Assembly (NCBI RefSeq): GCF_017744435.1 | Contig: NZ_JAGIBG010000021.1 | Span: forward strand, 28,213-92,212 | DNA from: Pseudomonas sp. | GTDB lineage: Bacteria > Pseudomonadota > Gammaproteobacteria > Pseudomonadales > Pseudomonadaceae | Direction of reading: 5' to 3' | DNA length: 64,000 nucleotides | In this document: positions 1 to 11,716 of the stretch, in pieces | How the letters are laid out: each line of letters starts with the position of its first letter | Position numbering within the stretch: the first letter of the stretch is position 1 | Translations under genes and position numbers: made by a program | Notes under the pieces: generated by a model | Database searches by the model: none | The model's input: only the letters and a program-made list of their open reading frames with translations | What the model was told of the DNA's origin: nothing

Positions 1-103
1 GGGCAGGCTCCAGCGTCACCGCTGGCGGCACTTCCGGCCGTGCCAAGGCGATCAAGGGCAGGCACAACCAGCCGATAACCAACAGGCGACGCAATCGCTT
101 CAT
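1..103 (-). CDS. N-terminus of an exported or membrane protein (partial)
   Basis: Only the first 34 codons are inside the window; the gene continues beyond base 1. Read on the minus strand it starts at an ATG and gives a typical signal peptide: a basic start (MKRLRRL), a hydrophobic core (LLVIGWLCLPLIALA) and a likely cleavage site before ARPEV. The visible part says nothing about function. It is divergent from the DUF3530 gene, so the 95 bases between them should carry both promoters. A membrane sensor kinase is possible at this position in pseudomonads, but that is recollection, not sequence evidence. Confidence 0.5.
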   Translation of the reverse strand, partial: MKRLRRLLVIGWLCLPLIALARPEVPPAVTLEPA

Positions 104-198
104 CTACACGCTCGTCTTGGCAAGGGCGCCCATGCAGCATGGCCGCCGCGGGCAAATACTATTAGGCTGCCGGTATCATTCTGGCCTTGGGTTGATTC

Positions 199-1197
199 AT
201 GTCCACACTTTATCGCACGACGCTGGCAATGTGCTGTCTGGCCTCGCTCCTACCACTCGGCGCTTTGGCCGCTGACGCCGCCAAGCCGGAGGCTGCAGCC
301 GAGGCGCCTGCCGCCCCGGTGCCACGGCCGCCCCTGCTGGAGCGCAGCCAGGAGGACGCGCAAGCCCTGGAGCGCCTGGCGCCAAAAGCCGAACAACAGA
401 CCCTGCAGGCCGGAGCGGACAGCTTCCTGGCCCTGTGGAAGCCGGCCAACGACAGCGATCCGCAGGGTGCCGTGATCATCGTCCCTGGCGCTGGCGAAAA
501 TGCCGACTGGCCCAACGCAGTCGGCCCGTTGCGGCGCAAGTTCCCGGATATCGGCTGGCACAGCTTGAGCGTGAGCCTGCCCGATCTGCTCGCCGACGCC
601 CCGCAGGCGCGGGTAGAGGCCAAGCCGACGCCAGCCCCTGAGAAGAAAGCAGGCGAAAGCGCACCGGCCAAGGACACCCCCGCCGACGCCAACGCCAACA
701 TCGCTCAGGCCACCGCCACCGACACCGATACCGCGGAAAGCACCGACGCCGAGCAAGCCAGCGAACAGAACGACGTGGCCGACGCCGAACGCATCTTCGC
801 TCGCCTGGATGCTGCCGTGGCCTATGCCCAGCAGCACAACTCACGCAGCATCGTGCTGATCGGCCACGGCAGCGGCGCCTATTGGGCAGCACGCTACCTG
901 AGCGAAAAGCAACCGCCACAGGTGCAGAAGCTGGTGATGATTGCCGCACAGACGCCGGCCCGGGTCGAGCACGACCTGGAAAGCCTGACGCCGACCCTCA
1001 AGGTACCGACGGCCGACCTCTACTACGCCACCCGTACCGGTGATCGCAATGCGGCGGCGCAGCGCTTGCAGGCCAGCAAGCGGCAGAAGGACAGCCAATA
1101 CAAGCAGCTGTCATTGATTGCCATGCCGGCCAACAAGGACGGCGAACAGGAGCAGTTGTTCCGCAGGGTTCGGGGCTGGATGAGCCCGCAACAGTAA
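199..1197 (+). CDS. DUF3530 family exported alpha/beta-hydrolase-like protein
   Basis: This 332-residue protein begins with a clear signal peptide (about residues 1-24, ending ALAAD), so it should act in the envelope. The body resembles DUF3530, an uncharacterised proteobacterial family with an alpha/beta-hydrolase fold. VIIVPGAGENADW (about residues 93-105) fits the strand and oxyanion-hole region, and GHGSG (about 222-226) fits the nucleophile elbow. Between them (about 145-195) is a low-complexity Ala/Thr/Asp/Glu-rich stretch, probably a disordered loop. Substrate and enzymatic activity are unknown. The gene ends in a convergent terminator shared with the djlA-like gene. Confidence 0.8.
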   Translation: MSTLYRTTLAMCCLASLLPLGALAADAAKPEAAAEAPAAPVPRPPLLERSQEDAQALERLAPKAEQQTLQAGADSFLALWKPANDSDPQGAVIIVPGAGENADWPNAVGPLRRKFPDIGWHSLSVSLPDLLADAPQARVEAKPTPAPEKKAGESAPAKDTPADANANIAQATATDTDTAESTDAEQASEQNDVADAERIFARLDAAVAYAQQHNSRSIVLIGHGSGAYWAARYLSEKQPPQVQKLVMIAAQTPARVEHDLESLTPTLKVPTADLYYATRTGDRNAAAQRLQASKRQKDSQYKQLSLIAMPANKDGEQEQLFRRVRGWMSPQQ

Positions 1198-1210
1198 TTC
1201 CAGGTTGCCA

Positions 1211-1227
1211 GGGGCGCTGTGCGCCCC
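1211..1227. terminator. Bidirectional terminator hairpin between convergent genes
   Basis: Perfect inverted repeat GGGGCGC-TGT-GCGCCCC in the 32-base gap between the convergent DUF3530 and djlA-like genes, followed by TTCT on the plus strand. Placement and symmetry suggest it serves both genes; the T-run is short. Confidence 0.6.
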
Positions 1228-1229
1228 TT

Positions 1230-1994
1230 CTAGAACCCGCCCCGCTTGCGCACGATGGCGTAGGCCTGGTGCAGTTCGCGGGTCCGCTCGGTCGCTTCGC
1301 GCACTTGCGCTTCGCTTGCCCCGCTGCCCGCCAGTTTGTCCGGATGATGCTTGCTGACCAGGCGCCGGTAAGCCTGCTTGACCTGGTCCCCTTCGGTATC
1401 GGCCTCGACCCCCAGCAAGCGCAGCGCTGCCGCGTAGTTCATCACCCCGCCTGACACCGGTGCCTTGCGTGGCTCGTACTCCAGTGACATCGCCTGCACC
1501 TGACGCCGGCTCAGCCCCAGCTTGTGCCCCCACTCCAGCAGCAGTTCACGCTCGTGCCGCCCAGCCTTGCCGTCGGCCCAGGCCATGCGCCAGCAGGCAC
1601 GCAAGGTACCCTCGGCGGCATGCGGCTGCAGGCGGATGCGGCGCAAGTGACCAGACAACCTGTCTTTGCCAGTCTTGCCCCGGTTGAACGCGGCTATCGC
1701 CCGCAAACGTGCGGCCTCAGCCATGTCCAGGCGGACCATTTCCTGTCGCGCCTGCTGGATGTGCTGCTCGGCCACGCGGCCATCGCTCTTGGCCAACCGC
1801 CCGAGCAAGACGAACAGCAATTCATCGTCTTGCAGGACCGGGCGACCGCCCAGGCGCTCGCACATGTCGTCCCAGCCCTGCAAGCGAATGCGTCGGTCCA
1901 TCGCCTGGCCCAGCAAGGCGCCGAGCAACGCACCGGGGATGCTGGCGACCGCAAAGCCTGCGCCCAGCCCGATTACCGTGCCTGGCCACCACAT
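1230..1994 (-). CDS. djlA: DjlA-like membrane-anchored J-domain co-chaperone
   Basis: This 254-residue protein has a glycine-rich hydrophobic N-terminus (about residues 1-32) that can anchor it in the inner membrane. A central TerB-like helical region follows (about 50-170), then a C-terminal J domain (about 185-254) with the diagnostic HPD tripeptide at residues 217-219. HPD stimulates the ATPase of DnaK. This order, TM-TerB-J, is that of DjlA. The start codon lies one base after the murU stop, so it is the last gene of an amgK-murU-djlA operon. Its link to cell-wall recycling is only positional. DjlA co-chaperone function is established for the family; partners here are unknown. Confidence 0.85.
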   Translation of the reverse strand: MWWPGTVIGLGAGFAVASIPGALLGALLGQAMDRRIRLQGWDDMCERLGGRPVLQDDELLFVLLGRLAKSDGRVAEQHIQQARQEMVRLDMAEAARLRAIAAFNRGKTGKDRLSGHLRRIRLQPHAAEGTLRACWRMAWADGKAGRHERELLLEWGHKLGLSRRQVQAMSLEYEPRKAPVSGGVMNYAAALRLLGVEADTEGDQVKQAYRRLVSKHHPDKLAGSGASEAQVREATERTRELHQAYAIVRKRGGF

Positions 1995-1995
1995 G

Positions 1996-3683
<1,688 letters not shown>

Positions 3684-3813
3684 TACAAGGGTCTCCGACG
3701 GCCCTAGCCGTCAAGCGGGTCATGCTTTATTATCCAGCATCTTTTTCAGACCATCGAGAGGCGTGCGGCCCCACACGCGGGCAGATGGCACGCAGGAAGC
3801 CCGGACTAATAAG
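3684..3813. promoter_or_regulatory. Divergent promoter region amgK / lptD
   Basis: These 130 bases separate two divergent start codons. They contain a short palindrome (GACGGC-CCTA-GCCGTC, around 3697-3712) and an AT-rich patch (CTTTATTATCC, around 3724-3734). Read leftward, the patch gives GGATAATAA, a plausible -10 for amgK. No convincing -35 could be assigned for either direction, so exact promoters are not called. Confidence 0.35.
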
Positions 3814-6612
3814 ATGGCATTGAAATCCCCCGCGTTTCGTAGAAAGTTTCCGTTGCTGGTGACCGGCGGTCTGCTGGCCATGCAACCTCTGGCCACCCCC
3901 TATGTGGTGGCTGCCGAGCAGTTCGACTGCCAAGTGTCCGCCTCCGGTGGTTGGGACTGCAAGCCCAAGACCCCAGCCAACAACCTGCCTCCACGCCCGG
4001 TGCATGAAGGCGCCGCGCTGACTTCGGGCACCGAAGCCGAGCCGACCGAGTCCGCTGACAAGCCCATGCTGGTCACCGAGGCCAAGGGCCGTGGCCTGAA
4101 GTCGCGTAGCGAAGACTACAGCCACCTCGACTGGGTTCCACGCGAGAAGCTCACTGCAGCCCAGCTGGCCGAAACCGGCCCGTACTGCGGTGGCGCGTAC
4201 ATCGAGCCCACTCGCCCGGGCATGGCCGACTCCACGCCGAAGGACGAGTCGCCTACCTACATCAACGCCAAGGTGTCCAAGTACCAGCAGGAGCAGCAGA
4301 TCGCTACCCTCGCCGGTGACGTGGTCATGCGCCAGGGCAGCATGCAGGCCGAAGCCGACGAGGCCAACCTGTACCAGGCCGAGAACCGTGGTGAGCTCAA
4401 GGGCAACGTCAAGATCCGCGACAACGGCTCGCTGGTGGTCGGTGACCAGGCAGAGATCCAGCTCGACACCGGCGAAGCCCAGGTCGACAACGCCGAATAC
4501 GTGATGCACAAGTCGCACATTCGCGGCAACGCCCTGTACGCCAAGCGTGGCGAAAACGCCATCATCCGTCTGAAGGACGGTACGTACACCACTTGCGAAC
4601 CGGGCAGCAACGCCTGGCAGCTGAAGGGCAACAACATCACCCTGAACCCGGCGACCGGTTTCGGTACCGCGACCAACGTCACCCTGCGGGTCAAAGATTT
4701 CCCGGTGCTCTACACACCGTACATCTACTTCCCGATCGACGACCGTCGCCAGTCCGGCTTCCTGCCGCCGTCCTTCAGCAGCACCAGCGATACCGGCTTC
4801 ATGCTGGTCACGCCGTACTACTTCAACCTGGCGCCGAACTATGACGCCACGTTGTACCCGCGCTACATGACCAAGCGCGGCATGCTGATGGAAGGCGAAT
4901 TCCGCTACCTGACCAAGTCCAGTGAAGGCCAGTTCGGCGGCGCGTACCTCAACGACGAGGACGACGATCGCAAGCTGCAGACGGACTACAAGAAACAACG
5001 CTGGATGATCAACTGGCAGCACAAGGGCGGCTTGAACGAGCGCCTGATGACTGAAGTTGACTACACCGACATCAGCGACCCGTTCTACTTCCAGGACCTC
5101 GAATCTGATCAGATTGGTGTGAAGAGCCAGGACGTGGTCAAGCAACAGGGTGCCCTGACCTGGCGTGGCGACAACTACACTGCCCGCCTGAATGCGCAAG
5201 CTTACGAAATGGCGACCCTGTCGCAGATCACTCCGTACAATAAGCTGCCGCAGCTGACCTTGAATGGAGCACTGCCGTTCCATCCGGGCGGCCTGCGCCT
5301 GGGCTACGAGACCGAAGCCGTACGTTTCGACCGCGACCTGAAGAATGACACTGTGTTCGACAAGGACGGCAACCTGGACACCACCGCCGGTGCCGATGGC
5401 CGTCGCCTGGACCAGAACATCAGTGGCATCGCACGGGCCAACGGCACACGCCTGAACGTCGCGCCGTCGATCAGCCTGCCGATGCAGGCCAGCTATGGCT
5501 ACTTCACGCCCAAGCTGAAGTATGCCTACACGCACTATGACCTTGACCTGGACAGCCAGGGCCAGGCGCAAGCGATCACCCAATCGGCCAACCCGGCATA
5601 CGGCAGTTACAACAGCACGCTGAACCGCGACATTCCGATCGCCTCGATCGACAGCGGCCTGTACTTCGACCGCAACACCTCGCTGTTCGGTACCAACTAC
5701 CGCCAGACCCTCGAACCGCGCCTGTACTACCTCTACGTCCCGTACAAGGACCAGAAGGACATCCCGCTGTTCGACTCGGGTGAAGCGCTGTTCAGCTACG
5801 ACTCGCTGTTCCGTGACAACCGCTTCTCCGGCACCGACCGTATCGGTGACGAGAACAAGCTGTCGCTGGGTGTGACCACCCGCTGGATCGAAGATAACGG
5901 CTTCGAGCGTCAGAACTTCAGTATCGGCCAGGCGTACTACTTCAAGGACCGCAAGGTCCAGCTGCCAGGCATCGACTACCGTACCCGCCAGGACTCGCTG
6001 TCGGATGTATCGCCGTACGCGTTGCTGTACAACTACTACTTCAACCGCGACTGGCGCTTCAACTCGGACTTCAACTGGGACCCGGACAGCCGCAGCACCC
6101 GCTCGGGCAGCGCGATGTTCCACTACCAGCCTGAAGACAATCCGAACAAGATCGTCAACTTCGGTTATCGCTACCGCAACGACACCATCGCCTACGACTC
6201 CACCACCGGTACGTGGAAAGTGGGCGGCGGCGACTATGGCACACCTGGCACCGACACTTTCATCAAGGATTACTACAAGATCCAGCAGCACGACTTCTCG
6301 GTCATCTGGCCGGTCGTACCGCAATGGAACGTGATTGCCCGCTGGCAGCATGACTACAACCGCAACCGCACCCTGGAAGCCATGGGCGGTTTCGAATACG
6401 ACAACTGCTGCTGGAAGCTGCGCCTGATCAACCGTTACTGGGTCGACTACGACGACTTCAGCCAGGCCACGCCAGCCAACGAAAAAGGCGACCACGGCAT
6501 CTTCCTGCAAATCGTCCTGAAAGGCCTCGGCGGCGTAGTGGGCAACAAGGTGGAATCGTTCCTCGACCAAGGCATTCAAGGTTACCGTACACGTGAAGAC
6601 CAAGCTTATTGA
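3814..6612 (+). CDS. lptD: LPS-assembly outer-membrane protein LptD
   Basis: LptD is the outer-membrane beta-barrel that inserts lipopolysaccharide into the outer leaflet with LptE. Start chosen at the ATG giving [12 protein letters not shown], which opens a signal peptide; an upstream in-frame start adds only unlikely residues. The 932-residue product has an OstA-like N-terminal domain (about 140-300, [23 protein letters not shown]) and then a long Tyr/Asp-rich barrel. Cysteines lie at about 39, 49, 125 and 261, with an adjacent pair at 865-866 (NCCWK) that matches the disulfide pair needed to mature E. coli LptD. It overlaps surA, which encodes its chaperone. Confidence 0.95.
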   Translation: MALKSPAFRRKFPLLVTGGLLAMQPLATPYVVAAEQFDCQVSASGGWDCKPKTPANNLPPRPVHEGAALTSGTEAEPTESADKPMLVTEAKGRGLKSRSEDYSHLDWVPREKLTAAQLAETGPYCGGAYIEPTRPGMADSTPKDESPTYINAKVSKYQQEQQIATLAGDVVMRQGSMQAEADEANLYQAENRGELKGNVKIRDNGSLVVGDQAEIQLDTGEAQVDNAEYVMHKSHIRGNALYAKRGENAIIRLKDGTYTTCEPGSNAWQLKGNNITLNPATGFGTATNVTLRVKDFPVLYTPYIYFPIDDRRQSGFLPPSFSSTSDTGFMLVTPYYFNLAPNYDATLYPRYMTKRGMLMEGEFRYLTKSSEGQFGGAYLNDEDDDRKLQTDYKKQRWMINWQHKGGLNERLMTEVDYTDISDPFYFQDLESDQIGVKSQDVVKQQGALTWRGDNYTARLNAQAYEMATLSQITPYNKLPQLTLNGALPFHPGGLRLGYETEAVRFDRDLKNDTVFDKDGNLDTTAGADGRRLDQNISGIARANGTRLNVAPSISLPMQASYGYFTPKLKYAYTHYDLDLDSQGQAQAITQSANPAYGSYNSTLNRDIPIASIDSGLYFDRNTSLFGTNYRQTLEPRLYYLYVPYKDQKDIPLFDSGEALFSYDSLFRDNRFSGTDRIGDENKLSLGVTTRWIEDNGFERQNFSIGQAYYFKDRKVQLPGIDYRTRQDSLSDVSPYALLYNYYFNRDWRFNSDFNWDPDSRSTRSGSAMFHYQPEDNPNKIVNFGYRYRNDTIAYDSTTGTWKVGGGDYGTPGTDTFIKDYYKIQQHDFSVIWPVVPQWNVIARWQHDYNRNRTLEAMGGFEYDNCCWKLRLINRYWVDYDDFSQATPANEKGDHGIFLQIVLKGLGGVVGNKVESFLDQGIQGYRTREDQAY

Positions 6613-7912
6613 TCGACTGCGCCCGGTGTTGCTGGGCGCTGCATTGCTGAGTGGCGCGGTGCATGCCGCGGTACAACCTCTGGACCGCGTGGTAGCCATC
6701 GTCGACAACGATGTGGTCATGCAGAGCCAACTGGACCAGCGTGTCCACGAGGTGCAGCAGACCATCGCCAAGCGCGGCGGCGGCGTGCCGCCGTCCGGCG
6801 CACTGGAGCAGCAGGTACTGGAACGCCTGATCGTCGAGAACCTGCAACTGCAGATCGGCGAACGTTCGGGCATCCGCATCACCGACGAAGAGCTGAACCA
6901 GGCCATCGGCACCATCGCCCAGCGCAATGGCATGTCCCTGGAGCAGTTCCGCGCCGCCCTCGCCCATGACGGCCTGTCGTTCGACGACGCCCGTGAGCAG
7001 GTCAAGCGCGAGATGATCATCAGCCGTGTGCGTCAGCGCCGCGTTGCCGAGCGCATCCAGGTTTCCGAACAGGAAGTGAAGAACTTCCTCGCCTCGGACA
7101 TGGGCAAGATGCAGATGTCGGAAGAGTACCGCCTGGCCAACATCCTCATCCCGACCCCGGAAGCCGCCAACTCGGACGACATCCAGAAAGCTGCGCGTAA
7201 GGTCGGCGAGCTGTACCAGCAACTGCGCCAGGGCGCCGACTTCGGCCAGGTGGCGATCGCCAACTCGGCCAGTGAAAACGCCCTTGAGGGTGGTGAAATG
7301 GGCTGGCGTAAAGCGGCTCAACTGCCACCGGACTTTGCCAAGATGCTCAGCAGCATGGCGGTCGGCGACATCACCCAGCCAATCCGCATCCCCAACGGTT
7401 TCATCCTCCTCAAGCTCGAGGAGAAGCGTGGTGGTGGCGAGAACGTGCTGCGTGACGAAGTGCATGTCCGCCACATCCTGATCAAGCCGAGCGAAATCCG
7501 CAGCGAAGCGGCCACCAAACAACTGGCCGAGCGCCTGTACGACCGGATCCAGAACGGCGAGGACTTCGGCGAGCTGGCGAAGAGCTTCTCGGAAGACCCA
7601 GGTTCTGCACTCAACGGCGGCGACCTCAACTGGGTCGACCCGAACAGCCTGGTACCGGAGTTCCGCGAGCAGATGGCCAACGCCCAGCAAGGTGTTGTGA
7701 CCAAACCGTTCAAGACCCAGTACGGCTGGCACGTCCTTGAAGTGCTGGGCCGCCGTGCCACCGACAGCACCGAGCAGGCGCGTGAGCAACAGGCCATGAA
7801 CGTGCTGCGCAACCGCAAGTACGACGAAGAGCTGCAGACCTGGCTGCGCCAGATCCGCGACGAAGCCTACGTTGAAATCAAGCTGCCTGGCGCTGACCAG
7901 GCCGCACAGTGA
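6593..7912 (+). CDS. surA: Periplasmic chaperone / peptidyl-prolyl isomerase SurA
   Basis: SurA escorts outer-membrane proteins, including LptD, across the periplasm. It starts with GTG 20 bases inside the lptD end; the first residues form a signal peptide ([20 protein letters not shown], cleaved near VHA-AVQ). The 439-residue protein has the SurA N-terminal helical region (about 25-170) and two parvulin PPIase domains. Their conserved cores are [11 protein letters not shown] (about 179) and [12 protein letters not shown] (about 290). A C-terminal helix completes the chaperone module. The stop is shared with the GTG start of pdxA. Confidence 0.95.
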   Translation: MKTKLIDRLRPVLLGAALLSGAVHAAVQPLDRVVAIVDNDVVMQSQLDQRVHEVQQTIAKRGGGVPPSGALEQQVLERLIVENLQLQIGERSGIRITDEELNQAIGTIAQRNGMSLEQFRAALAHDGLSFDDAREQVKREMIISRVRQRRVAERIQVSEQEVKNFLASDMGKMQMSEEYRLANILIPTPEAANSDDIQKAARKVGELYQQLRQGADFGQVAIANSASENALEGGEMGWRKAAQLPPDFAKMLSSMAVGDITQPIRIPNGFILLKLEEKRGGGENVLRDEVHVRHILIKPSEIRSEAATKQLAERLYDRIQNGEDFGELAKSFSEDPGSALNGGDLNWVDPNSLVPEFREQMANAQQGVVTKPFKTQYGWHVLEVLGRRATDSTEQAREQQAMNVLRNRKYDEELQTWLRQIRDEAYVEIKLPGADQAAQ

Positions 7913-8898
7913 AGCCCCTGCGCTTCGCCGTCACCCCCGGCGAACCAGCCGGCATAGGCCCCGACCTGTGCCTGCTGCTCGCCGCCGACGCCCAGCCCCA
8001 TCCCCTGATTGCCATCACCAGCCGTGACCTGCTCGCCGAGCGGGCCACGCAGCTGGGGCTGGCTGTCAGCCTGCTGCCGGTCATGCCAGGCCAATGGCCC
8101 GACCAGCCTGCGCCTGCTGGCAGCCTGTACGTGTGGGATACCCCCTTGGCCGCGCCAGTGGTGCCAGGCCAGCTGGACAAGGCCAATGCGGCGTTCGTGC
8201 TGGAAACCCTGACCCGTGCCGGCCAAGGTTGCCTTGACGGGCAATTCGCCGGGATGATCACCGCGCCGGTGCACAAGGGCGTGATCAACGAAAGCGGTAT
8301 CGCCTTCTCCGGCCATACCGAATTCCTTGCCGACCTGACCAGCACCGCCCAAGTGGTAATGATGCTGGCCACCCGTGGCTTGCGTGTCGCCTTGGTGACC
8401 ACGCACCTGCCGCTGCGGGACATTGCCGACGCCATTACCGCCGAGCGCGTGGAGCGGGTCACCCGTATCCTGCACGCCGACATGCGCGACAAGTTCGGCA
8501 TTGCCAACCCGCGCATCCTGGTCTGCGGCCTCAACCCGCATGCCGGAGAAGGCGGCCATCTTGGCCGCGAAGAAATCGACATCATCGAGCCGACGCTGGC
8601 CCGCCTGCGCACCGAAGGCATGGACCTGCGCGGCCCGTTGCCGGCCGATACCCTGTTTACCCCCAAATATCTGGAGCACTGCGACGCGGTGCTGGCGATG
8701 TACCACGACCAGGGCCTGCCCGTACTCAAGTACAAAGGTTTTGGCGCTGCCGTCAACGTGACCCTGGGCCTGCCGATCATCCGCACATCGGTGGACCACG
8801 GCACTGCCCTGGACCTGGCCGGCAGCGGCAAGGTCGACACCGGCAGCCTGCGTGTCGCCCTGGAAACCGCCTACCAGATGGCCGAGAACCGACCATGA
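7909..8898 (+). CDS. pdxA: 4-hydroxythreonine-4-phosphate dehydrogenase PdxA
   Basis: PdxA oxidises 4-phosphohydroxy-L-threonine with NAD(P)+ in pyridoxal 5'-phosphate synthesis. The 329-residue product carries [11 protein letters not shown] near the start, SGHTEF (substrate and metal histidine region), [11 protein letters not shown] and the C-terminal [12 protein letters not shown] signature. The start is GTG, overlapping the surA stop (GTGA). The surA-pdxA-rsmA-apaG order is a long-conserved gammaproteobacterial cluster, so expression is likely coupled. Confidence 0.95.
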   Translation: MKPLRFAVTPGEPAGIGPDLCLLLAADAQPHPLIAITSRDLLAERATQLGLAVSLLPVMPGQWPDQPAPAGSLYVWDTPLAAPVVPGQLDKANAAFVLETLTRAGQGCLDGQFAGMITAPVHKGVINESGIAFSGHTEFLADLTSTAQVVMMLATRGLRVALVTTHLPLRDIADAITAERVERVTRILHADMRDKFGIANPRILVCGLNPHAGEGGHLGREEIDIIEPTLARLRTEGMDLRGPLPADTLFTPKYLEHCDAVLAMYHDQGLPVLKYKGFGAAVNVTLGLPIIRTSVDHGTALDLAGSGKVDTGSLRVALETAYQMAENRP

Positions 8899-9695
8899 AC
8901 GAGCAATACCAACACCGGGCGCGCAAGCGTTTCGGCCAGAACTTCCTGCACGACGCAGGCATCATCGACCGCATCCTGCGCGCCATCAACGCCAAGGCCG
9001 GCGAACACCTGCTGGAAATCGGCCCGGGCCAGGGTGCCCTGACCGAAGGCCTGCTGGGCAGTGGCGCCCAGCTGGACGTGGTGGAACTGGACAAGGACCT
9101 GGTGCCGATCCTGCAGCACAAGTTTGCCGGCCGCAGCAATTTCCGCCTGCACCAGGGCGACGCCCTGAAGTTCGACTTCAACCAGCTCGGCGTACCACCA
9201 CGCAGCCTCAAGGTGGTTGGCAACCTGCCGTACAACATCTCTACCCCACTGATCTTCCACCTGCTCAGCCACGCCGGGCTGATCCGCGACATGCACTTCA
9301 TGCTGCAGAAGGAAGTGGTCGAGCGCATGGCGGCCGGCCCAGGCGGTGGTGATTGGGGTCGCCTGTCGATCATGGTGCAGTACCACTGCCGTGTGGAACA
9401 CCTGTTCAACGTGGGCCCAGGCGCGTTCAACCCGCCGCCGAAGGTCGACTCGGCGATCGTGCGCCTGGTGCCGCACGAAGTACTGCCACATCCGGCCAAG
9501 GATGCGCGGTTGCTGGAGCAGGTGGTGCGTGAAGCGTTCAACCAGCGTCGCAAGACCCTGCGCAACACCCTGAAAGGCCTGCTCGACAGCGCCGCCATCG
9601 AGGCCGCCGGCGTGGATGGCAGCCTGCGCCCTGAACAGCTCGACCTGGCAGCCTTCGTGCGCCTGGCGGATCAGTTGGCCGACCAGCAAGCCTGA
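8895..9695 (+). CDS. rsmA: 16S rRNA dimethyladenosine transferase RsmA (KsgA)
   Basis: It dimethylates two adjacent adenines near the 3' end of 16S rRNA during 30S maturation. The 266-residue protein starts with the typical [11 protein letters not shown] and has the SAM-binding [12 protein letters not shown]. Its NLPYNISTP is the target-adenine motif of the N6-adenine methyltransferase/KsgA family. The ATG overlaps the pdxA stop (ATGA). A perfect REP hairpin follows the stop, before apaG. Confidence 0.96.
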   Translation: MNEQYQHRARKRFGQNFLHDAGIIDRILRAINAKAGEHLLEIGPGQGALTEGLLGSGAQLDVVELDKDLVPILQHKFAGRSNFRLHQGDALKFDFNQLGVPPRSLKVVGNLPYNISTPLIFHLLSHAGLIRDMHFMLQKEVVERMAAGPGGGDWGRLSIMVQYHCRVEHLFNVGPGAFNPPPKVDSAIVRLVPHEVLPHPAKDARLLEQVVREAFNQRRKTLRNTLKGLLDSAAIEAAGVDGSLRPEQLDLAAFVRLADQLADQQA

Positions 9696-9706
9696 TTCAG
9701 CCTGCA

Positions 9707-9743
9707 CCGGCCTCTTCGCGGCGGTTCGCCGCGAAGAGGCCGG
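9707..9743. repeat. Single REP hairpin
   Basis: Perfect 17-base inverted repeat with a GTT loop: arms 9707-9723 and 9727-9743, reading CCGGCCTCTTCGCGGCG on the left. The core resembles the other extragenic palindromes in this window (see 58438-58486). It lies between rsmA and apaG and could modulate transcript stability or termination, which is inference. Confidence 0.75.
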
Positions 9744-9842
9744 CACTGACGACACACATTCCCCGAGGCTGCGCACCGCTGGCCCTCCCCCCTCTCAATG
9801 GCCTAGACTGCGTTATTGCGTCAGTTCGCCCAAGGCCCTTGC

Positions 9843-10223
9843 ATGTCCGACCCTCGCTATCAGATCGACGTCAGCGTCGTGACCCGTTACCTGAAAGACC
9901 AATCCGACCCCGAAAGCAGTCGCTTCGCCTTCGCCTACACCATTACCGTGCAAAACAACGGCTCGATCAAAGCCAAGCTGTTGTCGCGTCACTGGCTGAT
10001 TACCAACGGTGATGGCGAAGTCGAGGAAGTGCGCGGTGCCGGCGTAGTCGGCCAGCAGCCGACCATCGAACCCGGCCAGAGCCATACCTACAGCAGTGGC
10101 GCGGTCATCAGCACGCGCGTCGGCACCATGCAGGGCAGCTACGAAATGTTCGCCGAAGACGGCAAGCGCTTCGAAGCCGACATCGCTCCCTTCCGCCTCG
10201 CGGTCCCTGGGGCGCTGCACTGA
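9843..10223 (+). CDS. apaG: ApaG (Co2+/Mg2+ efflux-associated family protein)
   Basis: A small 126-residue beta-sandwich protein of the ApaG/DUF525 family, with the conserved [12 protein letters not shown] and [18 protein letters not shown] segments. Its molecular role is unsettled; mutants in enterobacteria affect cobalt resistance and magnesium efflux. ATG at 9843 was chosen over an in-frame TTG 27 bases upstream because the homologous start [10 protein letters not shown] fits the family. It shares one base with the apaH start, so the two are coupled. Confidence 0.92.
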   Translation: MSDPRYQIDVSVVTRYLKDQSDPESSRFAFAYTITVQNNGSIKAKLLSRHWLITNGDGEVEEVRGAGVVGQQPTIEPGQSHTYSSGAVISTRVGTMQGSYEMFAEDGKRFEADIAPFRLAVPGALH

Positions 10224-11089
10224 TGGCCACCTACGCCGTCGGAGACCTGCAAGGCTGCCTGGGGCCGCTCAAGTGCCTGCTCGCACGGGTCAACTTCAAC
10301 CCGGCGGTCGACCGCCTGTGGCTGGTCGGTGACCTGGTCAACCGCGGCCCCGAATCGCTGGAAACCCTGCGTTACCTCTATTCGATCCGCCAGTCGCTGG
10401 TGTGCGTGCTGGGCAACCATGACCTGCACCTGCTGGCCGCCTGGCACAATGTCGAGCGCCTGAAGAAAAGCGACACCCTGCGCGAGATCATCGAAGCGCC
10501 GGACGCTGACCAATTGTTCGACTGGCTGCGTCAGCAGAAGCTGCTGCATTACGACGAGCCCCGCGGCATCGCTCTGGTCCATGCCGGTATCCCGCCGCAA
10601 TGGACCCTAGGCCAGGCACTGCAACTGGCCGAAGAAGTCGAGCAAGTGCTGCGCGACGACAACCGCCTGCAACTCTACCTGGACGGCATGTATGGCAACG
10701 AGCCGAACAAGTGGAGCAAGAACCTCAGCGGTGTCGAACGCCTGCGGGTGATCACCAACTACCTCACGCGCATGCGCTTCTGCACTGCGGCAGGCAAGCT
10801 CGACCTCAAGAGCAAGGAAGGCCTGGATACTGCGCCCAAAGGCTACAAGCCCTGGTATGCACACAAGGACCGCCGCTCGCGCCACGTGAAGATCATCTTC
10901 GGCCACTGGGCCGCACTCCAGGGCCAGGTCAACGAACCCGACATCATCGCCCTCGACACCGGCTGCGTGTGGGGCGGTGCCATGACCCTGTACAACGTCG
11001 ACAGCGGCGAATACCACCGCTGCGACTGCACCGACGACGGCCATGTCCGCCCGCCAGCACAAGCCACTACACTGAACGATCAACCCTGA
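10223..11089 (+). CDS. apaH: Diadenosine tetraphosphatase ApaH
   Basis: ApaH hydrolyses Ap4A and related dinucleotides to two ADP, and removes NpnN caps from RNA in E. coli. The 288-residue product is a calcineurin-like phosphoesterase with GDLQGC at the N-terminus, then [24 protein letters not shown] and a C-terminal FGHWAALQG. These are the metal-ligand blocks in the expected order. It starts in the apaG stop codon (TGATG) and is followed 14 bases later by glpE. Confidence 0.95.
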   Translation: MATYAVGDLQGCLGPLKCLLARVNFNPAVDRLWLVGDLVNRGPESLETLRYLYSIRQSLVCVLGNHDLHLLAAWHNVERLKKSDTLREIIEAPDADQLFDWLRQQKLLHYDEPRGIALVHAGIPPQWTLGQALQLAEEVEQVLRDDNRLQLYLDGMYGNEPNKWSKNLSGVERLRVITNYLTRMRFCTAAGKLDLKSKEGLDTAPKGYKPWYAHKDRRSRHVKIIFGHWAALQGQVNEPDIIALDTGCVWGGAMTLYNVDSGEYHRCDCTDDGHVRPPAQATTLNDQP

Positions 11090-11103
11090 AGAGAACCGTA
11101 CCC

Positions 11104-11433
11104 ATGAGCGAATTCAAGCGCATCCCTCCCGAGCAGGCCCTGGCCCTGCGCGCGCAAGGTGCGGTAGTCGTCGACATTCGCGACTCGCAAGCCTTTGCCG
11201 CCGGCCACATCACCGGCGCCAAGCATCTGGATAACCACTCGGTCGCCGAGTTCATCCGCAATGCCGACCTGGATGCCCCGACCCTGGTGGTCTGCTACCA
11301 CGGCAATTCCAGCCAGAGCGCAGCCGCCTACCTGGTCGGCCAGGGCTTCTCCGACGTGTACAGCGTCGATGGCGGTTTCGAACTGTGGCGCGCCACCTAC
11401 CCGGCCGAGACCGTCCAGGGCGCTGCCGAATAA
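11104..11433 (+). CDS. glpE: Thiosulfate sulfurtransferase GlpE (single-domain rhodanese)
   Basis: A 109-residue single-domain rhodanese. The active-site loop is CYHGNSSQS with the catalytic cysteine first, preceded by [15 protein letters not shown], the usual rhodanese N-terminal motif. It transfers sulfur from thiosulfate to cyanide or other thiophiles in vitro. The ATG at 11104 follows AGAGAAC at SD distance; longer in-frame readings upstream lie inside apaH and are not credible. It ends the lptD-to-glpE run. Confidence 0.93.
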   Translation: MSEFKRIPPEQALALRAQGAVVVDIRDSQAFAAGHITGAKHLDNHSVAEFIRNADLDAPTLVVCYHGNSSQSAAAYLVGQGFSDVYSVDGGFELWRATYPAETVQGAAE

Positions 11434-11451
11434 TTTTTTCATTTTTACTGC

Positions 11452-11472
11452 AGCCCGCGCCCCACGCGGGCT
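11452..11472 (+). terminator. Candidate terminator hairpin after glpE
   Basis: Perfect 8-base inverted repeat AGCCCGCG-CCCCA-CGCGGGCT, 19 bases after the glpE stop. There is no T-run on the plus strand, so intrinsic termination is uncertain. The T-rich stretch lies upstream, which would suit leftward transcription. Confidence 0.35.
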
Positions 11473-11521
11473 CGCAGCCAACCTGACGAACGGTCGTTCG
11501 CAACTTCTCCGCCGCCCGCCC

Positions 11522-11551
11522 TTGATCTTGCGGATAACCAACTATTCTTAA
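11522..11551 (+). promoter_or_regulatory. Sigma-S-like promoter of the prkA-yeaH-spoVR operon
   Basis: CTATTCTTAA at 11542-11551 differs at one position from the RpoS-preferred extended -10, CTATACTTAA. A weak TTGATC lies 15 bases upstream of the hexamer. It would give a leader of about 160 bases before prkA. In E. coli, yeaGH and ycgB are RpoS-controlled, which fits. Confidence 0.45.
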
Positions 11552-11716
11552 GCGCAGGCCATCCAGAAAAAGGGGAGAGCCGGTACACCGGCGTGCGGGT
11601 CATCGGTAGCGTTACAGGGTGTTCTGGGGGGTATACAGCAATCGGCAACCCCGGTTGCATGCCAGCATCAGCTGACTGATCCGGCGTCGTCTCCACGTAT
11701 CGAGCGAGGTGACGTC

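Noticed and set aside
3730..7020. Very long minus-strand open frame (1096 codons) over lptD-surA
   Set aside because: It is the antisense shadow of two clear genes in GC-rich DNA. Its translation is valine-rich low-complexity with no domain, and lptD/surA codon use explains the open frame.
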